The translations under genes and the position numbers were made by a program. The notes below the pieces were generated by a model. The model ran no database searches and was not told where the DNA came from. It saw only the letters and a list, made by a program, of their open reading frames with translations. Positions 29,701 through 38,000 of a DNA stretch of 64,000 bases are shown in pieces. The stretch comes from Actinacidiphila epipremni (lineage in GTDB: Bacteria > Actinomycetota > Actinomycetes > Streptomycetales > Streptomycetaceae), in the NCBI RefSeq assembly GCF_012034175.1, contig NZ_JAATEJ010000020.1, forward strand, positions 62,001 to 126,000. The letters are read 5' to 3'. Within the stretch, counting starts at the first letter, position 1. Every line of letters starts with the position of its first letter.

Positions 29701-30624
29701 ATGGCATCCACGCTCACCCCGTCCGACGGTCCGAGGCGACCGTCAGGGCCGAAGGCAACGACGGCACCCACCCCAGCGACCCGACCGCCCGCACCGACCG
29801 CACCGACTGCACCGACCGAACCGCCCGCACCCGTCGGCCGCGCCGGCACGACCGGCCCCGCCCGCACCCGTACGGCCCCCGCCCGTACCGCCCCCGCGTG
29901 GTCCCGTACGCCCGCCCGGGCCCTGCTGTGCGCCACGGCCCTCACCGTCGCGCTCGGCGGCGGCCTCGCCGGCTGCAAGGGCACCACCGTCGGCGGCGCC
30001 ACCGGCAGCGCCTCGCCGCCCGCCGCGGGCGCGCCCGGCGACACGGCCGGCGCCCATGGCAGCGCCCTGGCCGCCGTCGACGGCCTCGCGGTCAAGGGCC
30101 GGGCGCCCAAGACCGGTTACTCGCGCGAGAAGTTCGGCCCGGAGTGGGCCGACACCGACCACAACGGCTGCGACACCCGCGACGACATACTCAAGCGCGA
30201 CCTGAAGAAGACCGTCTTCCGCGCCGGCACCAAGGGATGCATCGTGACCGCCGGCGTCCTGGCCGACCCGTACACGGGCACGTCGATCACGTACAAGCGC
30301 GGCGCCAGCAAGGTCGACATCGACCACTCGGTGGCCCTGTCGGACGCGTGGCAGAAGGGCGCGCAGCAGTGGACCGCCGACAAGCGGCGGGACTTCGCCA
30401 ACGACCCGCTCAACCTGCTGGCCGTCGACGCGTCCACCAACCGCCGCAAGAGCGACGGCGACACCGCCACCTGGCTGCCGCCCAACAGCGCCTTCCGCTG
30501 CTCCTATGTCGCGCGGCAGGTCGCGGTGAAGAAGAAGTACGGCCTGTGGGTGACGGCCGCCGAGCGCGACGCCATGCGCAAGGTGCTGGGCGGCTGCCCG
30601 AACCAGCCGCTGCCCGCGGGCTGA
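29701..30624 (+). CDS. Secreted HNH-type (DUF1524) nuclease, lipoprotein-like
   Basis: This is a 307-residue exported protein. The first ~65 residues are an unusual Ala/Pro/Thr-rich cytoplasmic stretch, followed by a hydrophobic segment with LAGC (possible lipobox, near residue 91). The C-terminal ~170 residues form a DUF1524/HNH domain: DIDHSVALSDAWQKGA gives the D-H motif, and FANDPLNLLAVDASTNRRKSD gives the Asn pair and Lys. Four Cys (GCDTRDD, GCIVTAG, RCSYVA, GGCPN) suit disulfides outside the cell. Relatives are extracellular nucleases that scavenge DNA or degrade it during development. ATG 29701 has GGGAAGG upstream. Confidence 0.82.
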   Translation: MASTLTPSDGPRRPSGPKATTAPTPATRPPAPTAPTAPTEPPAPVGRAGTTGPARTRTAPARTAPAWSRTPARALLCATALTVALGGGLAGCKGTTVGGATGSASPPAAGAPGDTAGAHGSALAAVDGLAVKGRAPKTGYSREKFGPEWADTDHNGCDTRDDILKRDLKKTVFRAGTKGCIVTAGVLADPYTGTSITYKRGASKVDIDHSVALSDAWQKGAQQWTADKRRDFANDPLNLLAVDASTNRRKSDGDTATWLPPNSAFRCSYVARQVAVKKKYGLWVTAAERDAMRKVLGGCPNQPLPAG

Positions 30625-30788
30625 CGGTCGCCCGCCGTGTTCCGGCGTTCCGGCGATCCGGCGTCCCGGACCGGGTTGTGCGGATCCTGTGCGGCGGAGT
30701 GCTGGATATCGGCGGGCCCGGATCAATATCCTCGTGCGAGATCATCACATCAGCATCGTGAGGCTTGTTGCCCTGCCGGGAGGCACCC

Positions 30789-31445
30789 ATGGTCCGCCGC
30801 CGCACCGCCGTCTCGACCGCCGCAGTCGCGCTGCTGCTGGCCGCCCCCGCCCTCACCGCCTGCGGGTCGTCGGGACCGGACCGCACCGGCGCCGCGGCCG
30901 TCGTCGGTGACCAGCGGATCACCGTCGCGCAGCTCCAGCACCAGGTCAACCAGGTGCGGTCGGCGCAAGCCGCGTCGCAGCAGAGTGCCCAGCTGATCGC
31001 GGCGAGCGGCAAGCTGTCGTCGCAGACGCTGAGCATGCTCGTGCAGAACACCGTCATCGAGCGGGCCGCCGCCGACGCCGGGGTGTCCGTCACCGACGAC
31101 GAGGCCCAGCAGGACCACGCGGCGGCGCTCCAGCAGTTCGGCGGCAGCGAGGAGGCCCTGGACGCCACCCTGCTCCAGCAGTACGGCGTCGCCCCTTCCC
31201 AGGCCGACGACTTCTTCCGGACCAACGCGCTGGTCGGCAAGCTGATCACCAGCCTCGGCTTCCAGCCGGGCAGCGACGGCGGCCAGACCGCCGTGGTCGA
31301 CGCGATCTCCAAGACCGCCGACAAGCTCGGCGTGACGATCAACCCGCGCTACGGCACGTGGGACCGCAAGAAGGCCGTCATCGGCGACACCACCGACCCG
31401 TGGGTCGTCGTCAAGACGCCCACCGGCCAGTCGCCGGCGGCGTGA
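30789..31445 (+). CDS. SurA N-domain-like lipoprotein (chaperone/PPIase-related)
   Basis: This 218-residue lipoprotein has a signal segment, VSTAAVALLLAAPALTAC, with Cys near residue 24. The mature part is mostly helical and resembles the SurA/PrsA N-terminal chaperone domain (VVGDQRITVAQLQHQVNQVRS). It ends near VNPRYGTWD-like sequence (TINPRYGTWDRKKAVIG), without the parvulin catalytic domain, so foldase activity is unlikely; a chaperone role outside the membrane is inferred. ATG 30789 is preferred over 30765 because the Arg-rich signal peptide starts there. mazG follows 34 bp later. Confidence 0.8.
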   Translation: MVRRRTAVSTAAVALLLAAPALTACGSSGPDRTGAAAVVGDQRITVAQLQHQVNQVRSAQAASQQSAQLIAASGKLSSQTLSMLVQNTVIERAAADAGVSVTDDEAQQDHAAALQQFGGSEEALDATLLQQYGVAPSQADDFFRTNALVGKLITSLGFQPGSDGGQTAVVDAISKTADKLGVTINPRYGTWDRKKAVIGDTTDPWVVVKTPTGQSPAA

Positions 31446-31467
31446 CGCCGCTGTCGGACCCGCGCGG

Positions 31468-31473
31468 TACGTT
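31468..31473 (+). promoter_or_regulatory. -10 box of a leaderless promoter (mazG)
   Basis: TACGTT ends 6 bases before GTG 31480, placing the transcription start at the start codon. GAGGGG between them could also act as a weak ribosome-binding site on a longer transcript. Confidence 0.4.
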
Positions 31474-31479
31474 CGAGGG

Positions 31480-32544
31480 GTGAACAACGACGACTCCGCG
31501 ACCGGCCCCGGCCGGCTGGTCCTGCTCACCACCAGCCACCGCGTGGCGCCCGGGCAGCTGTCCTGGCCCGCGTGGCGGGCGCTGCAGGACGCCGACCGGG
31601 TGCTGTGCCCCGACCCCGGGCACCCGCAGCTGCCCTTCCTGCGGGACGCCGGGCTCGCCGTGGAGATCGCCGCGCCCACCGGCCGCGAGCTGGTCGAGGC
31701 GGCGGCCGGTGGCCGCACGGTGGTGTACCTGCCGGCGGACGGCGGCGAGGGCGATCGCGAGGTGACGGCGGAGCTGGCCGCGCTCGGCGGCTCGGGCCTG
31801 GTCGCGATGCCCGACCTGGAGCTGCTGCCCGGCTCGTACGACCTGCCGGGCGCCCGGCTGCTGGACCTGGTCCAGGTGATGGACCGGATCAGGGCCGAGT
31901 GCCCGTGGAGCAGCCTGCGCACCCACGAGGACCTCGCCAAGTACGGCATCGAGGAGATGTACGAGCTGGTCGAGGCGATCGAGGAGGGCGACCGCACGGC
32001 GGTGCGCGAGGAGCTGGGGGACGTCCTGCTTCAGGTGGTCTTCCACGCGGCCATCGCCGAGGGCGACCCGGACGAGCCCTTCGACATCGACGACGTGGCG
32101 GCCGGCCTGGTGGCCAAGCTGGTGCACCGCCACCCGCACATCTTCGGCGACGAGGTCGCCGAGACCCCCGAGCAGGTGCAGGCCAACTGGATACGGCTCA
32201 AGGGCGTCGAGAAGGCCCGCGAGTCGGTCACCGAAGGCGTCCCGCTCGCGTCCCCCGCGCTGGCGCTGGCGGCCAAGCTCGCCGGCCGGGCCCGCCAGGC
32301 CGGGCTGCCGCTGCCGGTCACCCCGCCGGCCCCGCTCTACGACGACGAGGCCGCGCTCGGCGACCACCTGCTGGCCGAGGCCGCCGCCGCCCAGTCCGCC
32401 GGCATCGACCCCGAGGCGGCGCTCCGGCACGCCGCCCGCCGCTACCGCACCGCCATACGGCAGGCCGAGGAGCAGGCCGGGACCGGACAGCAGGCCGAGC
32501 AGCATGCCGGGGCCGGGCGGGAAGCGGCGCCGGGCGGGCAGTAG
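31480..32544 (+). CDS. mazG: MazG-type nucleoside triphosphate pyrophosphohydrolase
   Basis: This 354-residue enzyme hydrolyses (d)NTPs to monophosphates, cleaning the nucleotide pool and lowering ppGpp-related stress signals in characterised homologues. Residues ~120-290 hold the MazG fold: LLDLVQVMDRIRAECPW, THEDLAKYGIEEMYELVEAIEEGD and EELGDVLLQVVFHAAIAE supply the acidic metal-binding residues. Residues 1-110 resemble a reduced tetrapyrrole-methylase domain (LLTTSHRVAPGQLSWPAWRALQDADRVL), a fusion known in other MazG proteins such as YabN but without an obvious SAM-binding GPG motif. The C-terminus is an Ala/Gln/Glu-rich tail. Confidence 0.9.
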   Translation: MNNDDSATGPGRLVLLTTSHRVAPGQLSWPAWRALQDADRVLCPDPGHPQLPFLRDAGLAVEIAAPTGRELVEAAAGGRTVVYLPADGGEGDREVTAELAALGGSGLVAMPDLELLPGSYDLPGARLLDLVQVMDRIRAECPWSSLRTHEDLAKYGIEEMYELVEAIEEGDRTAVREELGDVLLQVVFHAAIAEGDPDEPFDIDDVAAGLVAKLVHRHPHIFGDEVAETPEQVQANWIRLKGVEKARESVTEGVPLASPALALAAKLAGRARQAGLPLPVTPPAPLYDDEAALGDHLLAEAAAAQSAGIDPEAALRHAARRYRTAIRQAEEQAGTGQQAEQHAGAGREAAPGGQ

Positions 32545-32562
32545 GCGTACGGCGCGGTCGCG

Positions 32563-32568
32563 TACGGT
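32563..32568 (+). promoter_or_regulatory. -10 box of a leaderless promoter (P450)
   Basis: TACGGT ends 6 bases before ATG 32575, the leaderless spacing seen repeatedly in this window. Confidence 0.45.
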
Positions 32569-32574
32569 CGGGGG

Positions 32575-33870
32575 ATGACCGACCGCGCCGCCATGCCCGA
32601 GCTGTTCACCTGGGAGTTCGCCACCGACCCCTACCCGGCCTACGCCTGGCTGCGCGAGCACTCCCCGGTCCACCGCACGACGCTGCCCAGCGGCGTCGAG
32701 GCATGGCTGGTCACCCGGTACGCCGACGCCCGGGAGGCGCTGGCGGACCCGCGGCTGAGCAAGAACCCGCTGCACCACGCCGAGCCGCCGGGCGCCCGCG
32801 GCAAGACCGGCATCCCCGGCGAGCGCAGCGCGGACCTGATGACGCATCTGCTCAACATCGACCCGCCCGACCACACCCGGCTGCGCCGCCTGGTCTCCAC
32901 CGCCTTCACCCCGCGCCGGGTGGCCCGCTTCGGGCCGCGCGTGCAGCAGCTGACGGACCGTTTCGTCGACGGCTTCGCTGCCCGCGGCCAGGCGGACCTC
33001 ATCCACGAGTTCGCCTTCCCGCTGCCCATCTACGCCATCTGCGACCTGCTGGGCGTACCGGCCGAGGACCAGGACGACTTCCGGGACTGGGCCGGGATGA
33101 TGATCCGGCACGGCGGCGGCCCGCGCGGCGGCGTGGCGCGCTCGGTCAAGCGGATGCGGGCGTATCTGACGGAGCTGATCCACCGCAAGCGCGCCGAACT
33201 CGCCGCCGGCCCGGCCGGTTCGGCCGCCCCGGCCGGCGACGGGCCCGACGACCTGATCTCCGGTCTGATCAGGGCCAGCGACCACGGCGAGCACCTGACG
33301 GAGAACGAGGCCGCGGCAATGGCCTTCATCCTGCTGTTCGCCGGCTTCGAGACGACCGTCAACCTGATCGGGAACGGCATGCACACGCTGCTGACGCACC
33401 CCGGCCCGCGCGCCGACCTCCAGGACTCGCTCGCCCGCGGCGAGACCGGCCTGCTGGAGACCGCCGTCGAGGAACTGCTGCGGCACGACGGGCCGGTGGA
33501 GCTGGCGACCTGGCGCTACGCCACCACGCCGCTGACCATCGGCGGCCGGCCGATCGCCGCCGGCGACCCGGTCCTGGTGGTGCTCGCCGCCGCCGACCGC
33601 GACCCCGCGCGCTTCCGCGCGCCCGACACCGTGGACCTGACACGCAGTGACAACCCGCACCTCGGCTACGGCCACGGCATCCACTACTGCCTGGGCGCCC
33701 CGCTGGCCCGGCTGGAGGCCAGAACCGCCCTTGCGACGCTGCTCACCCGGCTGCCGGACCTGCGGCTCGCCGCCGACCCCGCGGACCTGCGGTGGCGCGG
33801 CGGGCTCATCATGCGGGGCCTGCGCACCCTCCCGGTCGCCTTCACCCCCGAGGTGCCGCAGGCGGGTTGA
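32575..33870 (+). CDS. Cytochrome P450 (CYP107 type)
   Basis: This 431-residue soluble monooxygenase would insert one oxygen atom into an organic substrate using electrons from ferredoxin. Visible motifs are the I-helix AGFETT (256-261), ExxR in VEELLRHDG, and the heme loop GYGHGIHYCLG with Cys372 as heme ligand; Tyr replaces the usual Phe at the start of that loop. Synteny with enolase and the Rpf genes suggests the orthologue of S. coelicolor SCO3099 (CYP107U1), reported to affect sporulation and antibiotic production; this is recalled, not checked. No ferredoxin gene is nearby. Confidence 0.9.
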   Translation: MTDRAAMPELFTWEFATDPYPAYAWLREHSPVHRTTLPSGVEAWLVTRYADAREALADPRLSKNPLHHAEPPGARGKTGIPGERSADLMTHLLNIDPPDHTRLRRLVSTAFTPRRVARFGPRVQQLTDRFVDGFAARGQADLIHEFAFPLPIYAICDLLGVPAEDQDDFRDWAGMMIRHGGGPRGGVARSVKRMRAYLTELIHRKRAELAAGPAGSAAPAGDGPDDLISGLIRASDHGEHLTENEAAAMAFILLFAGFETTVNLIGNGMHTLLTHPGPRADLQDSLARGETGLLETAVEELLRHDGPVELATWRYATTPLTIGGRPIAAGDPVLVVLAAADRDPARFRAPDTVDLTRSDNPHLGYGHGIHYCLGAPLARLEARTALATLLTRLPDLRLAADPADLRWRGGLIMRGLRTLPVAFTPEVPQAG

Positions 33871-33876
33871 CGCAGC

Positions 33877-33890
33877 GTCACGGCCGTGAC
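33877..33890. promoter_or_regulatory. 14-bp perfect palindrome upstream of first rpf gene
   Basis: GTCACGGCCGTGAC is a perfect palindrome lying 27 bp upstream of the predicted -35 (TTGTGA, 33917) of the Rpf gene at 34032. It is a plausible activator or repressor site; no regulator can be named. Confidence 0.35.
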
Positions 33891-33916
33891 CGCCACGTGA
33901 CGAGCGCTACATCGAC

Positions 33917-33946
33917 TTGTGATCCACTGGCCAACCCCGCTACGTT
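33917..33946 (+). promoter_or_regulatory. Predicted promoter of first rpf gene
   Basis: TTGTGA (33917-33922) and TACGTT (33941-33946) are separated by 18 bp, giving a leader of about 80 nt before ATG 34032. Confidence 0.45.
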
Positions 33947-34031
33947 CTGCGGTCAACGAGGGGCGACCAACGCCCCGCGGGCCCTCGGCGGGCGCCGACC
34001 GGGCCCACGGCAGGCATGAAAGGCGACTCCC

Positions 34032-35069
34032 ATGCTCTCGTCCGCGAACGGCAGGCACCGACGCCCCCGCCAGGCCCCCGCGGCCATGGTCACGGTCGCG
34101 GCGACCGGGGCGGGGCTCGCACTGCCCCTCCTCGGCGCCGGCGCCGCACACGCCGCCGACGGCAGCACCTGGGACAAGGTCGCCATCTGCGAGAGCGGCG
34201 GTCAGTGGGACGCCGCCTCGCACAACGGCGTCTACGGCGGCCTCGGGCTCACCGAGGACACCTGGAGCCGCTACGGCGGCCTGGTCTACGCCCCGCGGCC
34301 CGACCTGGCCTCCCGGTCCCAGCAGATAGCCGTGGCCGAGAAGATCCTGGCCGACCTCGGCCCCGACGCCTGGCCCGGCTGCGAACTGGGCACCGGCCTG
34401 CTCACGGACACCGGCGGCCAGGGCACCGGCGGCCAGGGCAGTGGCAACGGGAACGGGAGCGGCGGCGGGAACGCGGACGGCGGCTTCGGCGCCACCGCCA
34501 CCCCCGCGCCCACCACCCCGAGCGACCCCGGCACCCCCACGACGGCCCCCGCCGACCCGGCCGCCCCCACCACCCCGGCCACGCCCGCGCCGCCTACCGC
34601 GCCCGCCGACCCGGGCACCCCCTCCGCCGGCACCCCCACCGTCCCCGTCACGCCCCCGGCGACCACCGCCCCCACCACGCCGGCCACGCCGCCCGTGACG
34701 ACCCCGCCGACCGCCCCGGCCGACCCCGCGGCCCCCACCGCGCCCACGACCGGCGGTGGCCGCCACGCGCGCCCGTACAGCCCCACCGACGAGGCGCTGG
34801 CCGCGGCCGACCGCGCGACCCGTACCGAGACCAGCGCCGTCACGGAGAACACCCCGGACGGCAACACCACCGCCGGTGACGGCAATTCGGACACCGCGGC
34901 GGATAAGGCGGCGGACACCTACAAGGTCGGCGCGGGTGACAGCCTTTCCGGGATCGCCGCCTCGCAGGACGTGGCCGGCGGCTGGCAGCACCTCTACGAC
35001 GCGAACCACCAGCTCATCGGCGACAATCCAAACCTCATCAAACCCGGACAGATTCTCGACCTCGGCTGA
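34032..35069 (+). CDS. Secreted resuscitation-promoting-factor-type muralytic enzyme with LysM
   Basis: This is a 345-residue secreted peptidoglycan hydrolase. A signal peptide (to about residue 41, AHAADG) is followed by the Rpf (transglycosylase-like) domain TWDKVAICESGGQWDAASHNGVYGGLG, with the catalytic Glu in CESGG. A Thr/Pro/Ala-rich spacer (about residues 145-250) precedes a C-terminal LysM domain (YKVGAGDSLSGIA...KPGQILDLG) that binds the cell wall. Rpf proteins cleave peptidoglycan during spore germination and growth. It lies directly upstream of a second Rpf gene of similar plan, which resembles the SCO3098/SCO3097 arrangement of S. coelicolor. A weak AAAGG ribosome-binding site precedes ATG 34032. 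Confidence 0.9.
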   Translation: MLSSANGRHRRPRQAPAAMVTVAATGAGLALPLLGAGAAHAADGSTWDKVAICESGGQWDAASHNGVYGGLGLTEDTWSRYGGLVYAPRPDLASRSQQIAVAEKILADLGPDAWPGCELGTGLLTDTGGQGTGGQGSGNGNGSGGGNADGGFGATATPAPTTPSDPGTPTTAPADPAAPTTPATPAPPTAPADPGTPSAGTPTVPVTPPATTAPTTPATPPVTTPPTAPADPAAPTAPTTGGGRHARPYSPTDEALAAADRATRTETSAVTENTPDGNTTAGDGNSDTAADKAADTYKVGAGDSLSGIAASQDVAGGWQHLYDANHQLIGDNPNLIKPGQILDLG

Positions 35070-35280
35070 GCGCCGGTGTCCCGGAGGGCCGAACGGCCGT
35101 GCCGTAGGCGCCTGCTGGCAAATCGGACGTAAGGTATTTCCGCGGCGTACGGCAATGTGACAAGCCTCTCTCCGAACCTGTGAGCGCCTGTGCGCCCATG
35201 AGCGGAATCCGGGCTTCCGACCTGCGGATTCGTCCACTGTGTGCACCTCCGGCGGCAGTTGGCGCCCGAAACGCGAGTGT

Positions 35281-35310
35281 TTGTTCAACGGGGTCCGGTG
35301 TGCTTAACGT
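35281..35310 (+). promoter_or_regulatory. Predicted promoter of riboswitch-rpf transcript
   Basis: TTGTTC (35281-35286) and TAACGT (35305-35310) are spaced by 18 bp. The predicted start near 35317 gives a ~280-nt leader that holds the riboswitch. Confidence 0.45.
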
Positions 35311-35339
35311 CTAAGCGCTCGCCACAGCGGGCCCCGCCG

Positions 35340-35578
35340 GAGCGGAACGCCGAGTCCTGCCGCCGCACCCACGGGAACAGTCGACGCGAGAGCGCCGCAG
35401 GCAGGAGCGGGGGACCCACGGTCTTTCCGCCGGATCCGGGAGGCCGGACGCCGCGCAGCCACTGCGCCGCCGTCCCGTCGCCACCCGGACCGGCTCGGGG
35501 TGAAGCAGGGTGCCGCCCACCGCGGCACCGGCCGGGCAACTCACGTCCGAACCCGACAGCTGACCTCGCAGGCGTCGG
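35340..35578 (+). ncRNA. c-di-AMP riboswitch (ydaO/yuaA class)
   Basis: The leader carries the blocks typical of actinobacterial ydaO riboswitches in order: CGCCGAGTCCTGCC near 35349, GGGGGACCCA near 35410, GGGGTGAAGCAGGGTGCCG near 35498, GGGCAACTCACGTCCGAACC and CGACAGCTGACCTCGCAGG ending near 35573. The gene it precedes is a secreted Rpf cell-wall hydrolase, the class known to be controlled by this riboswitch in Streptomyces (binding of c-di-AMP lowers expression). Boundaries are approximate. Confidence 0.9.
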
Positions 35579-35594
35579 TGAGGGACACAGATAC

Positions 35595-36290
35595 ATGGGT
35601 AAGCACCGTCGTGCCTCGAAGATGGTCCGATTCGCCACGTTCGCCGGTGTCGCCGGCACCGCCATCGCCGCTCCGCTGATCGGCGCCACCTCCTCCTCCG
35701 CCGCGTCGGTGGCCACCTGGGACGCCGTCGCGCAGTGCGAGTCCGGCGGCAACTGGCACATCAACACCGGCAACGGCTACTACGGCGGCCTGCAGTTCTC
35801 GCAGTCCAGCTGGGAGGCCGCCGGCGGCCTGAAGTACGCCGCCCGCGCCGACCTCGCCACCAAGGACCAGCAGATAGCCGTCGCCGAGAAGCTGCTCGCG
35901 CTCCAGGGCCCCGGCGCCTGGTCCTGCGCCTCCGCGGGCGGCCTGACCGCCGGCGGCCCGGCCCCGGACATCAACCCCGGCGGCTCCGGCTCGTCCTCCT
36001 CCGGCTCCACCGCGGCCAAGAGCAGCACCCCGGCCAAGCCGGCCGCGAAGACCACGGCCAAGCCCGCCGCCAAGCCCGCCAAGAAGGCCAAGCCCGCCAA
36101 GCACTCGGCCACCGACTGGCAGCGCAAGGGCGCCAAGGGCTCCTACACCGTCGTCAGCGGCGACACCCTTTCCGGTATCGCCGCGAGCCACCACGTCGAG
36201 GGCGGCTGGCACAAGCTCTTCGCGCTCAACAAGGACGTCGTCAAGGACGCCGACCTGATCTACCCGGGCGAGCACCTGCGCCTGGGCTGA
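35595..36290 (+). CDS. rpfA: Rpf-type muralytic enzyme with LysM, riboswitch-controlled
   Basis: This 231-residue secreted enzyme has a signal peptide (MGKHRRASKMVRFATFAGV to about residue 36). The Rpf domain ATWDAVAQCESGGNWHINTGNGYYGGLQFSQSSW follows (catalytic Glu in CESGG), then a Lys/Ala/Pro-rich spacer that would stick to wall polymers, and a C-terminal LysM (YTVVSGDTLSGIA...YPGEHLRLG). It hydrolyses peptidoglycan to promote outgrowth of dormant cells. ATG 35595 follows directly after the c-di-AMP riboswitch leader, and a strong hairpin terminator sits at 36310. The symbol is assigned by analogy with the riboswitch-controlled S. coelicolor rpfA next to eno. Confidence 0.92.
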   Translation: MGKHRRASKMVRFATFAGVAGTAIAAPLIGATSSSAASVATWDAVAQCESGGNWHINTGNGYYGGLQFSQSSWEAAGGLKYAARADLATKDQQIAVAEKLLALQGPGAWSCASAGGLTAGGPAPDINPGGSGSSSSGSTAAKSSTPAKPAAKTTAKPAAKPAKKAKPAKHSATDWQRKGAKGSYTVVSGDTLSGIAASHHVEGGWHKLFALNKDVVKDADLIYPGEHLRLG

Positions 36291-36309
36291 TCCGTCGGCA
36301 CCTCACCGG

Positions 36310-36362
36310 CCGGCCGGGTGCGCGGCACGCCTGCGGGCGGCGCCGCGCACCCGGCCGGTTTT
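36310..36362 (+). terminator. Rho-independent terminator after rpfA
   Basis: A perfect 17-bp stem, starting CCGGCCGGGTGC at 36310-36326 and closing at 36342-36358, is followed by TTTT. It separates rpfA from enolase. Confidence 0.9.
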
Positions 36363-36455
36363 CCGTCTCAGGGGCCGGGCCGACGACCGGCCGGGGCACC
36401 CGCGCCGGTTAGGCTCGTCCCGGAAAAACGAGAAGACATCTCAGAAGGAGACAAC

Positions 36456-37736
36456 GTGCCGTCCATCGACGTCGTCGTAGCCCGGGAAATCCTCGACTCG
36501 CGAGGCAACCCCACCGTCGAGGTCGAGGTCGGCCTTGACGACGGCAGCACGGGCCGCGCCGCAGTGCCCTCCGGCGCTTCCACCGGTGCCTTCGAGGCCC
36601 TCGAACTGCGTGACGGCGACAAGAGCCGCTACCAGGGCAAGGGCGTCGAGAAGGCGGTCCTCGCCGTGATCGAGCAGATCGGCCCGGAGCTGGTCGGCTA
36701 CGACGCCACCGAGCAGCGGCTGATCGACCAGGCGATGTTCGACCTGGACGCCACCCCCGACAAGTCCTCGCTCGGCGCCAACGCCATCCTCGGCGTCTCG
36801 CTGGCCGTCGCGCACGCCGCCTCCGAGGCGTCCGACCTGCCGCTCTTCCGCTACCTCGGCGGCCCGAACGCGCACGTCCTGCCGGTGCCGATGATGAACA
36901 TCCTCAACGGCGGCTCGCACGCGGACTCCAACGTCGACATCCAGGAGTTCATGATCGCGCCGATCGGCGCCGAGTCCTTCTCCGAGGCGCTGCGCTGGGG
37001 CGCCGAGGTCTACCACACCCTCAAGGCCGTGCTGAAGTCCCGCGGCCTGTCCACGGGCCTGGGCGACGAAGGCGGTTTCGCGCCGAATCTCGGCTCCAAC
37101 CGCGAGGCGCTCGACCTCATCATCGAGGCGATCAAGCAGGCCGGCTACACCCCCGGCCAGGACATCGCGCTCGCCCTGGACGTGGCCGCCTCCGAGTTCT
37201 ACAAGGAGGGCGCCTACGACTTCGAGGGCAAGTCGCGCACCGCGGCCGAGATGACCGACTACTACGCCGAGCTCGTCGAGGCGTACCCGCTGGTCTCCAT
37301 CGAGGACCCGCTGTTCGAGGACGACTGGGACGGCTGGAAGACCATCACCGACAAGCTCGGCGCCAAGGTGCAGCTGGTCGGCGACGACCTGTTCGTCACC
37401 AACCCCGAGCGGCTGCAGAAGGGCATCGACAACGCCACGGCGAACGCGCTGCTGGTGAAGGTCAACCAGATCGGCTCGCTCACCGAGACGCTGGACGCCG
37501 TCGAGCTCGCCCAGCGCAACGGCTACAAGTGCATGATGTCGCACCGCTCCGGCGAGACCGAGGACGTCACCATCGCCGACCTCGCCGTCGCCACCAACTG
37601 CGGCCAGATCAAGACCGGCGCCCCGGCCCGCTCCGAGCGCGTCGCCAAGTACAACCAGCTGCTGCGCATCGAGGAGATCCTGGACGACGCCGCGGTCTAC
37701 GCCGGCCGCAGCGCCTTCCCGCGCTTCAAGGGCTGA
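36456..37736 (+). CDS. eno: Enolase
   Basis: This 426-residue glycolytic enzyme interconverts 2-phosphoglycerate and phosphoenolpyruvate. It shows SRGNPTVEVEV near the start, the PSGASTGAFEALELRDGD loop, VPMMNILNGGSHADSNVDIQEFMI, GLGDEGGFAPNL, the metal-binding Asp/Glu in ALDVAASEFY and SIEDPLFEDDW, and MMSHRSGETED with KTGAPARSERVAKYNQLLRIEE. Length is typical. GTG 36456 has AGAAGGAG 7 bases upstream, and a TAGGCT -10 lies at 36410. Eno, an FtsB-like gene, a DUF501 gene and ppx in this order are a conserved actinobacterial cluster. Confidence 0.98.
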   Translation: MPSIDVVVAREILDSRGNPTVEVEVGLDDGSTGRAAVPSGASTGAFEALELRDGDKSRYQGKGVEKAVLAVIEQIGPELVGYDATEQRLIDQAMFDLDATPDKSSLGANAILGVSLAVAHAASEASDLPLFRYLGGPNAHVLPVPMMNILNGGSHADSNVDIQEFMIAPIGAESFSEALRWGAEVYHTLKAVLKSRGLSTGLGDEGGFAPNLGSNREALDLIIEAIKQAGYTPGQDIALALDVAASEFYKEGAYDFEGKSRTAAEMTDYYAELVEAYPLVSIEDPLFEDDWDGWKTITDKLGAKVQLVGDDLFVTNPERLQKGIDNATANALLVKVNQIGSLTETLDAVELAQRNGYKCMMSHRSGETEDVTIADLAVATNCGQIKTGAPARSERVAKYNQLLRIEEILDDAAVYAGRSAFPRFKG

Positions 37737-38000
37737 CCCGGCGGGCCACGGCCCCGCGTACGACCCGCCCTTGCGTACGGCGCCGCGCCGTACGGACGCC
37801 GCCGGCCGTCCGGCCCCCGCTCCCGTCCCCGCACCCGGTCCCGTACCGCGCGCGGGGACGTTCCGCCGTACGGACCCGGGCGCGCACCGGCCCGCGGGCC
37901 GGGGACGTACCCGCTTGACCGCTGGGCGGCACCCGGGGCAGGTATGTTCGTCCTGCGGGACGCACAGGTGTCCGGCAGGACGTACGAGGGGAGCGACGGC

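Larger units (their letters stand above)
35070..35594. other. Long leader region between the two rpf genes
   Basis: This is a 525-bp non-coding stretch. From 35070 to about 35280 it holds AT-richer sequence with no recognisable gene. The predicted promoter (35281-35310) and the c-di-AMP riboswitch (about 35340-35578) fill the rest, ending 16 bp before ATG 35595. Confidence 0.7.
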
